A stretch of 64,000 nucleotides of DNA from Triplophysa rosa (lineage: Eukaryota > Chordata > Actinopteri > Cypriniformes > Nemacheilidae), in assembly GCF_024868665.1 (NCBI RefSeq), contig NC_079898.1, positions 24,475,191 through 24,539,190 on the forward strand, read 5' to 3'. The position numbers were made by a program, and so were the translations under genes. Of this stretch, positions 55,998-64,000 are shown in pieces. Under the pieces are notes generated by a model that searched no databases, had not been told where the DNA came from, and saw nothing but the letters and a program-made list of their open reading frames with translations. Every line of letters starts with the position of its first letter. Position 1 is the first letter of the stretch.

Positions 55998-58900
55998 TCA
56001 GTATCTGCCGTATGGGTGTTCCCGGTAAGATTTAGTCTGGCGGGATGCTGCTGCCTTTCCACCACTGCCACTCCAAGCACTGTTTTCCCAATCATCTTCA
56101 GCTGTAAACACAAACATACTCGTAAACATCTCTTTACAAATTGAAGACTTGAGAAAACCAATGTGCAGAGGTTTGATGTCTAATTCAAATATTTACAATA
56201 AACATTAACACTTCCAGTCTATTTTCTCTGAAATATTCCCATCTTAAATTAACCGTACATCAAAGAACCTTGAGAGCAGTGGCATGGCATATAAAAACGA
56301 CCACACCTAATGTTTATTAGACCCAAACGGGTTTTACTCAGAAAAACAACATCATTAGCTAATGTTGGAAATAGCTTTCCTGTTTACTGCAATGCCATTC
56401 AATTCTGCTTACATGTTAACACATGTTTCCAATAAAAACTACAAAAAAAGGAGTGCTTAAGTTCTGCCGAAGAACTGACCTTCCTAGCAGAGTTTTTTTC
56501 TGAAACACTGGATTTCTTTGTGCCTTACCCCCGTTGCATTCGTGGGAGGATACTGACGCTAAAACTCACATGTGCACATTGTGGAAAGCATTACAAAATT
56601 AAAAGCGAAACTGAAGGACGTCTTACCGTAAGACTCGTAAGTCTCTGGTGCCTCTCCGTGACCGTAATCATAATATTCTGTGTCTCTGTTAACAAGGGAA
56701 AAGTCATTCTTGTCAGGATCAACATTACAATTGGCAGTACAGAAATCACGAAAATAATGAATACCACACAGTCTTGGCAAACATCTGTCACTTTGTAACA
56801 ATACCTTATAAACATTCCTAAAGTGTCAAGCATTTGTTTTAGCAGTGCAGATGAACTTTCGTCAACAGGACAAATGGAGGCGGACGCCACAAACACTTAC
56901 GGTTGAGAAGCAGGCTGGCTGTAGTAGCTTTCATATCCCTCATAAGATGCCTCTGGGTACGGTTCGTCATAGGCCTGAGAAACAGAACATGTTCAGCTTC
57001 ATAAGCTACCAAGACTAGCCATGCAAAAGAAATACAGGATGTTCAGGGTAACCTATTTCAACAACACATCACTTCAAAACATCAAACAATAAATCTAGCT
57101 TTCAATCAAAAAGATTTTAAGAGTCAAAGCAAGTTTTATAAAACCACACACAATAAATAAAAGCAGAGGTTCAGATTTGTTGGTGTGAAGGACTCACGTA
57201 TTCGGCGTAGCCTTCGGGTTTCGGTGGGTGTTGATGATGCTGCTGTTGGTGGGACAGAGCAGGTGCAGGTGTCATTCTCTGAGCAGATGCTGGCGGTCTC
57301 GACCGGGTGGATGCTCCTCCCCTGGTTGGTCCGGCGGACGGATGACCACCACGTTGTGCAGAGCCCCCCCTCGCTGCAGCTCCTCGTCCTGGACCTCCTC
57401 GTGGAGCTCCGCCAGGGGGTCCTCCGCCACGAGGGGGCATACCGCGTCCCCTGCAGAACAAAACAAATAGGTTAACGTTGCATCCTTGATCAGGTTTTGA
57501 AGTATTCAAGACTCATGATAAAGTAAAACTATACTGCCTTTCAACTAGGGTTGTTTCCGATAGAACGATCTGACTATAGAGAATATCGCCCAACACTACT
57601 TTCAACCAAAATTGTATAAGCAACTATAATATAAACGTTTTCTCACCTAGGGTGTGGTGGTCCACCACGCCCCCTGCCTGGAGGGGCTCCTCTGGCATGA
57701 CCAGGAACATCCTGAGATCCATTCAGATACCCTGGATCCATGTAAGGATCCTGGTGCATCTCATCAATGTTATCCACCTGAAACGGCACAAAAAGGATGA
57801 AATTCGGTGCTCAACAAATGATTTCAAAAGAGCAAGCACTAACGCTTGGGATGATCTGCACTGCTAATAAAAAACCCAAGTTAACCCGTGTTCACACTTA
57901 CAGGCATTAGGAATTTCTTGACCTCATCCATAGCGTGTGCCATGCGCAGATAACAATCCGGAATGGGGGCAAAAACCTCAACGTAAACGTGCAGCTCCAT
58001 GGACAAATGGGCATATTTTGGATCTCCGCCCTTCCTCAGCTCCTCTTCCTACAAAAATATCTGATCTTAGTAACTGTACAACTTAACAGTAATTTGATTG
58101 CCGTTACTGGCATTCATGTTTAGTTATATATACACTTAGTTGTTTACCTTGTTCTTATCTCTCATGGATCCTTTCCCCAGCACTGAAATCTTGGCCCCCG
58201 TGTCCTCTTGCAGACGTTTAATTGTGCTTCCCTGCGGCCCCAGAATCTTGCCTACAAAATTAAACTGAGGAAAAATACAAAATAAGTGCGCAGACAGAAA
58301 ACAGCTAAAGATAATATGAGACTGCGAGGCTCCTTTTTTACCAAACCAAGTTTATTGGCGTCAGTCCATAATATACACAGGCATTTATGATTTTAGTATG
58401 CAAGTATTCGTTTTGCACAGGCAACAATTCAATAAACCATATCATCACAGTATTAAACAAAATAGCCCCAAAGATATCAATGTTCATCAGTGGCAAAAAA
58501 ACACAATTTTTTAAGACTTCTGTGTAAGGGGCCATACATTGTGTATCCGCTCAGGTGACACTTACCCGCGGGTACTGCTTGACAGGAATGAGCACTCGCT
58601 CCTTCACACGGACATTCTTGGCAGTGAACAGATCTAGATACGTCTCTCCTGCCTCTTTCTTGGGTTCGCCTTTTTGAACCCTCTCGATCTCTGTAATATT
58701 CAAAATAGAGCAACAACAATGAACATCAATCACACAATGTCCAACATCGGTGCTAAAACTTTCAATAAGGGATCTGTACATAATAATAAAAATTAACCAG
58801 ATGTTTATTCTTCTGACTATAACGGCACCATACATGTTGATTCTAAAGCTGAAATTGCCCTACAATGTCCCAAATTTCAGGTCGCTTTAGTTCTGCGCAT

Positions 58901-60465
58901 GCGCAACGGTTCACAACACTCTGTACAGAAACACACAGACATAAGACATAACTAGACCGCTCATTGGCTGCTGGATCTTACGTCAACGGCGCGCCATATT
59001 AGGGGTGGCAAGCTTCGAATACAAACACATGCAAGTGAATGGTGGTGCTGTGTTTTTTCTGGATAAAACACAAATTCTCAACTGATTTCAATACTTTACA
59101 ACTTGCGTGGAGTACAGGTATGAAAAACAGAGTGACGACACTCACATAGACGTCTGTTGGAAGAATGGAATGCGGAAGTAACTCGTGTCATGGCGCGACC
59201 GTTAGTTCGAAATACTGCACTTAAGCCCATTCATTTCAATATCTCCCAAACGCATTTTCTGTACAGTTGGTGAAATAACGGCATAGTTTATACATTTGAA
59301 CGAGTTGGCGGCCATACCTTATATTCATATTACTCGCCAGACAAAATGCTGCTACAAATGTAGTCAACGTAGTATTCAGTTTGCACAATGTGCTAATATA
59401 TTTAGCAAAAATTTATGCAAATATAGTTGCTATTATCTGTCCCGCTAAAATCCGTTTAAGCAGGTTGACGGCACCGATTTGTTAGGAACTATTAAGGGCT
59501 CCATAAACCACGTGACCACACGGCGGCGAGATCGAGTGTCGTAACCCTCACATTCAACGGCTTCGGCGTCTAGTGTATTTAATCTTTCTTGATTGTGGTT
59601 AAGGAGATTTGAGAAAGAAAATTTATTTTGTGCGTTTGTCTTAATTTCTTCCGTAATACAGACAAAATGTACAACTTCGATTATTTTAGAGGGACACAAT
59701 TATTGAAAAACGCGAAATTTAACTTGTAACATCAGCAACAGGATGATTAATAATAATTAGCTAGATTAAAATTCATTTTACAACGAACTTTGTTTTTTAA
59801 GAGGTAACGTTAGACACACCCCCTCACAACATCTTTGTCTAATAGCAAGGCCACATGTCCCGTCTCTGGCTGCATCAAAAAAATATTGGGCTACACGAGT
59901 ACATGCTTTTTTTAAACCATCAAAATGTGCACACAAAAGGGGTGAAATTATTATTTGAATGATTTCTTTATCGTAACCAATAAAATGTATGATGTAACGG
60001 AGAACTCGTCCCATGCACAGGCCTGGAGTGGACTGACCTAACAAATTACATTTACAAAAAGCATGTTTTGCTACATTCTTTATAACATAAAATGACGCAG
60101 AATGACGCAATTCAACGATCAAAGCAATGCACAACGTAAAACAGAACAATATAGGGCGTATTTAAAACAAAGGACCTAATACGACACTAGGCCTGCAACA
60201 CGCATTTCAGAAAACGCACGTAACGTTATATGTTTCCTTTATAAAACTTCTGATTTGCAATCAGTTGCTCAAAAACAATGAAGATAATAATGGTCAGAAA
60301 CAGTACTGATCGGTCATATTGAGTTTACTGTTCATCACTGATGAAGAATAACTAACCTGCGCCAAGCAGTTTCATGGCGTGGGTGAACGAGGAGTCCAGG
60401 CTGTCTTTCTCCGCCAATAACTCTGGCAGATATTTACCGTCGCCATTGGCTTTCTTGTCTTCCAT
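55998..60465 (-). CDS. khdrbs1: KHDRBS1 (Sam68-like STAR/KH RNA-binding protein), complete (9 exons, 372 aa)
   Basis: Sam68 is a nuclear STAR-family RNA-binding protein that regulates splicing and is tyrosine-phosphorylated by Src-type kinases. Minus-strand exons: 60465-60357, 58690-58566, 58264-58148, 58048-57902, 57777-57647, 57450-57198, 56974-56901, 56685-56627 and 56101-55998, all GT-AG, totalling 1,119 nt. In order: Qua1 ([20 protein letters not shown]) at residues 10-50; KH domain about 60-165, with [19 protein letters not shown] and the GPQG loop; then [18 protein letters not shown] and the Qua2 end [14 protein letters not shown] and proline-rich region about 190-270 (arginine methylation and SH3-binding type); tyrosine-rich region about 285-340; C-terminal nuclear signal [10 protein letters not shown]. 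Start: an in-frame TGA lies three codons upstream of the ATG, so the roughly 95-residue Pro/Gly-rich N-terminus of human Sam68 is absent. Could be the a or b fish paralogue. Confidence 0.95.
58860..60356 (-). other. khdrbs1: 3' two-thirds of khdrbs1 intron 1
   Basis: Intron between coding exons 1 and 2. A CpG-bearing patch (CTGCGCATGCGCAACGG at about 58,894, and 59,160-59,220) may be another repeat, but its limits are not clear. Nothing else was recognised. Confidence 0.4.
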
Positions 60466-60660
60466 TGTTGGTCAGGTTTACAAAGATTTAATGACAAATT
60501 AGCACAAAGAACTTAATCAAGCAGTTGGATGTGTCGGAAAATGGAAGCGGAGAAGCGTGTTGAAGCGTCTTTCTCGTAACAAAGAACACGGCGGATGTTC
60601 GCAGAGACGGACGTGACGTAGCTTTTGCAGGGATAAAACGAAAGCTTCCGGTAAATCATA
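60466..60660 (-). promoter_or_regulatory. khdrbs1: khdrbs1 5' UTR and promoter region
   Basis: Upstream of the ATG the sequence becomes CpG-bearing (GGAAGCGGAGAAGCG, GCAGAGACGGACGTGACG). The TGACG half CRE and GGAAGC (ETS-like) motifs suit a housekeeping promoter. No start site was fixed. Confidence 0.45.
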
Positions 60661-61009
60661 AATAGTCTAAAAAAATTAATTACAAAGCTTGGTATCTTGA
60701 TATAAATGTGGAAATTAATTTAAATATAAAATAATAATTCTAGGAATAAAATAATTAAAAACTAAAATCTTAACCTATAACCATGCGCGATAATTGGTCC
60801 AGCCTCTTAGCGCAGCGAAAAGTGACAGTATCCATGTGACCGCTCTCTTTATATGTGGCAATAGTCCAGGAAGGCCCCGCCCATTTTACGTACTTTACTC
60901 ATACATACACACATTACACAAGTAATGTTTCTGGCAGATCCCTTTTCTTCAAAATGTTGTTTCTGCTCCTCATATAGTTTATTGGGCTACTGGAAAAGTT
61001 TATTAAAAT

Positions 61010-62150
61010 TTAAACTGGAAAAAGATTTGGTCTTTACAACAGAAATATTTTCTCGCTAATAAAGTAAAGGAAGTGTCATTCAAAATAATTATTAAAATGT
61101 ACCCCGTCAATCACTTCATGGTGAAATATAAACGTGATATTGAAAGATGCTCTTTCATTTATTTTGGGTACTGTCATAATACAGAACAATTTTGGAAATA
61201 TATTAGTGCATTTATTAATGAGAATATTGAGAATGGTTTATCAATACCTTATTGTTTTGAGATATTACAATTCTGACTCTATTAAAGGGATACTTCACCC
61301 AAAAATTAAATATAATTCTGTCATCATTTACTCACCTTCGAGTTGTTTAAAATGTGTATACATTTCTTTGTTCTGATGAACACAGAGAAAGATATTTGGA
61401 AGAATGCTTATAACCAAACAGATCTCAACACCCATTGACTATCATAGTAGGAAAAAAAACAATGGTACTCAAAAGTGCCCCAGAACTGTTTGCTGTCCTA
61501 CATTCTTCAAAATGTCTTCTTTTGTGTTCAACAGAACAAAAAAATGATCTAGTAATTTTTCCTACTAGTCAATGGGTGATCTGTTTGGTTATAATCATTC
61601 TTCCAAATATCTTTCTCTGTGTTCATCAGTACAAAGAAATGTATACACATTTGGAACAACCCGAAGGTGAGTAAATGATGACAGAATTTTCATTTTTGGT
61701 TGACGTATCCCTTTAAGAACAATATTTGTTTGGTTTGATTTAATTTATTTTCTCTGTAAATGTTTCTTTGCCAATTTTCCAATAACAAACCAATGTTTTT
61801 GGTCTTCCTAAAAGATGTTTAGATGTATCTGGATTGGATTCTATTTCAATTATTTATTATATATAAATTATAATTTCAGTTTGCAAGCACTTTAATTTAT
61901 GTACTGCAACTGATGTATAATTTAAATTCTTACCCTCTTGTTTGTTTTCTTTTTCTCTCTTTTCTTTTTTCTTACTTTTTTGCTTTAATTTCGTTCAAGC
62001 CATTTCCATGTTCCATGCTGATGATATTGAGCATACTGTTTACACTCTGTGCATATGAAAATGTTAAGCTAATTTATACATTGTATGTGAACATATCATC
62101 TTTGTATCTCTATAGTGAAGTTCAATAAAAATAATAAAAAAGTACTGTTT
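61010..62150 (+). mobile_element. L1-type LINE 3' end, interrupted by a MITE
   Basis: The plus frame from about 61,013 reads W-KIWSLQQKYFLANKVKEV, then SFKIIIKMYPVNHFM, and EQFWKYISAFINENI. This is the C-terminal zf-RVT-like region of fish L1 ORF2 (typical pattern NKVKEVSFKI-H--YP ... FW--I--FI). The zinc-binding cysteines are mostly lost and the frame has a stop, so it is dead. The tail at about 62,124-62,150 (TTCAATAAAAATAATAAAA) looks like the 3' A-rich end. The MITE at 61,284-61,715 splits it. Confidence 0.62.
61284..61715. repeat. inverted-repeat MITE (family B, copy 6)
   Basis: AAAGGGATACTTCACCCAAA at the left and TTGGTTGACGTATCCCTTTA at the right. Inner arms GGAAGAATGCTTATAACCAA and TTGGTTATAATCATTCTTCC pair. 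It is inserted in the L1 remnant and therefore younger than it. Confidence 0.88.
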
Positions 62151-64000
62151 CTCGTAAGTCATGTTTGTAAAAACATCTTAAATTTCTTAATTAACTAAGG
62201 CCTAGTCCTGACCTAATCTAATGGAAACCGCCCCTAAGAGTTCATTTGGTCATTTATAGCTATATACCTGAAACAAATGTGGCAAATGTAACATTTTATA
62301 TATTGATGGTTGATGGTAAGGAAATATCTTAAATGTAACACAACGATATGAACATTACATACAAGTTTCATAATATTAAATCATTAGAAATCTTTACATG
62401 AAAAGAGTTCATTCTGAATTAAGAGCAAGTAGTTTTGTCATTTCTTATTCATTCATGCAGACAGATTGTGGTCTGTACAGTGTCCTTATATATTATACTT
62501 CCAGATCAATGACAGAATGTGAGTGTGCGAATGCATGACCACAGCTGAACACATTTTTTTTCAGAGAAAGGCAAAATAAAAGATTCAAAGAGAAGACTGT
62601 TTTTAGCAAATGCTAAAGAGGCATTCCTACTCAGTAATATATTTTCTGACCTTTTTCTACAAGAAATATGCACATAAAACAAGCAAAAGAAGTTGTTCTA
62701 TGCGTGGGGTTTTAAAGGTGCCGGAGACAAGAAGCGCCAAGAGGGGGTAGATGTTAAAATAGAATGGTGATGGGGCATGATGTGGCATTCAGGGGAAGAA
62801 TGTGTAAATGTGTGTAGAATGAAGACAAAAGAATAATGTTTGGAGGCATATTGATGAAACTCACGCAGGACAGGAGTGTGACTGTGAGCAGGGTACAGAC
62901 AAAGACACAGGAATGGGGCAGTTTGCAACATGTCTGGGAGAGTACAATGATGAATGGGCAATGAAAGCAAATTACTAGGTCACTAGTGCCCAGTTTCACA
63001 ATTAAGGCTTGAGGCTAGTCCCAGATTTCAATGAATGTTTGAGCTCTCTTAAATGAAAATAGCTTGGCCTGACATATCTTGAAATATATCAGTGCCTTTA
63101 AATGTTCTCACAATACATTCATACAACTTTTGAATGGTGTCCAGTGACTGAAGCTGAATTAGTTTCTTGTCCTAGCCACTGCTGAACACAACTTGTTTTG
63201 GCACAACTTTTCCAAACCTTGCTTTGGAATGCAACCCAATACATAGAAACAAAAGATAACAGCAACGTTGTTTTTTACAGTAGCCTAAATAACAGTAACT
63301 CCTTAGCAATGAATCTTCATATTTTGTACTTCATCATCAAAACCCCGTCAAAATTATTTCAAATATACAAATATAATGGTACACAGTGCTATCCTTACAG
63401 CTTCCATTTAGTCGGCTTGCTTAAAGGGAACAGACTAAACAGCTGGATTGTGATGAAGTTAGAGCACCAGAGTTTTGTTCAGCATTAAACCCACGTGAGC
63501 GCTTTGGGTCTGAAACATTTACACACACACACAAAGATAATTTCATGGCACTTTATTTGAATGACAATCATACGTGACACATCACAGACTTCACATAGCA
63601 AGTGTTCGATTAGCTTATTAATCATTTGTATTTTTTCAGCAGGTCCATGAAGCTGTCGCACTAGAATTCAGTATTTCAAACATTAAACAAGAATCTGCAA
63701 GAAATGCTGCACTTTATTTCGAGTACCTGTAAATGATACATAGATTTCATTATTATCATATGATCAGATAATCAACAGTGCTTACATTCACAGAGGACAC
63801 AGACGCACACAATTTTGATTTTGCTCAAACTTGATTCCAGCCCAGTTCAGATCATCCCAGGCTGTGAGCCTGACAGCACAAAAATGTGGAATAGTTTTGG
63901 CTCCGAGGATGCTTCTCATGGAACAATGACGCATGACAATTCAATCAAATCATACAGAGGATATTACGCACAACACCTAACCTTTGTTTGGTTTCATGAA
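62151..64000. other. intergenic to the right edge, nothing recognised
   Basis: AT-rich. Minus-strand AATAAA at about 63,553 (plus CACTTTATTTGAATG) and again near 63,715 would suit the 3' end of a minus-strand gene lying beyond position 64,000, but no coding exon is visible. The small frames at 62,698-62,999 and 63,198-63,488 show no motif. Confidence 0.4.

Overview
This window is nuclear DNA of a teleost fish, most likely a cyprinid (zebrafish or carp type). It is AT-rich, its genes are spliced with GT-AG introns, and it is dense in short inverted-repeat DNA transposons, Tc1-like and L1 remnants, a DIRS-like retroelement relic and tRNA-derived SINEs of the kind typical of cyprinid genomes. 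No bacterial, plasmid, phage or CRISPR feature is visible.

Layout. (1) 1-1,650: first coding exon and promoter of zfand3 (minus strand); the rest of that gene lies off the left edge. (2) 2,200-11,540: gene-poor and transposon-rich, with a foldback element at 5.65-6.44 kb and a composite block at 6.5-11.5 kb holding fragments of a DIRS-like retrotransposon (reverse transcriptase and a frameshifted tyrosine recombinase) surrounded by 48-49 bp and about 193 bp tandem repeats. (3) 12.4-13.03 kb: a 276-bp tandem duplication carrying tRNA-Val(CAC), tRNA-Val(AAC) and a truncated third copy. (4) 13.6-14.95 kb: a plus-strand gene of unknown function ending in two related C2HC zinc-binding-like modules. 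(5) 17.9-21.6 kb: btbd9, complete in 10 coding exons (608 aa). (6) 23.3-26.45 kb: glo1, complete in 6 exons (180 aa). (7) 28.1-29.4 kb: a six-finger C2H2 protein, arranged head-to-head with (8) zbtb8os (archease), 29.8-35.7 kb, complete in 7 exons (162 aa). (9) 38.7-48.6 kb: a B7-family immunoglobulin-superfamily receptor (276 aa, 4 exons), whose large first intron is full of transposons. (10) 48.9-52.6 kb: several nested inverted-repeat elements. (11) 53-54.5 kb: three coding-looking minus-strand exons of unknown identity. (12) 56.0-60.5 kb: khdrbs1 (Sam68-like STAR/KH RNA-binding protein), complete in 9 exons (372 aa). (13) 61-62.15 kb: an L1 3' end interrupted by a MITE, then unannotated sequence to the edge.

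The genes are independent single-copy vertebrate genes, not an operon. From memory, zfand3-btbd9-glo1 corresponds to human 6p21.2 and zbtb8os-khdrbs1 to human 1p35, so a boundary between two conserved blocks seems to fall between glo1 and zbtb8os. All exon maps were built by hand from splice consensus, and for btbd9, glo1, zbtb8os, khdrbs1 and the B7 gene the exon lengths sum to an exact open frame. The most interesting items are the unknown double-C2HC gene, the B7-family gene whose membrane-proximal Ig domain has lost both canonical cysteines, the tRNA-Val pair differing in anticodon, and the unassigned exons downstream of khdrbs1.
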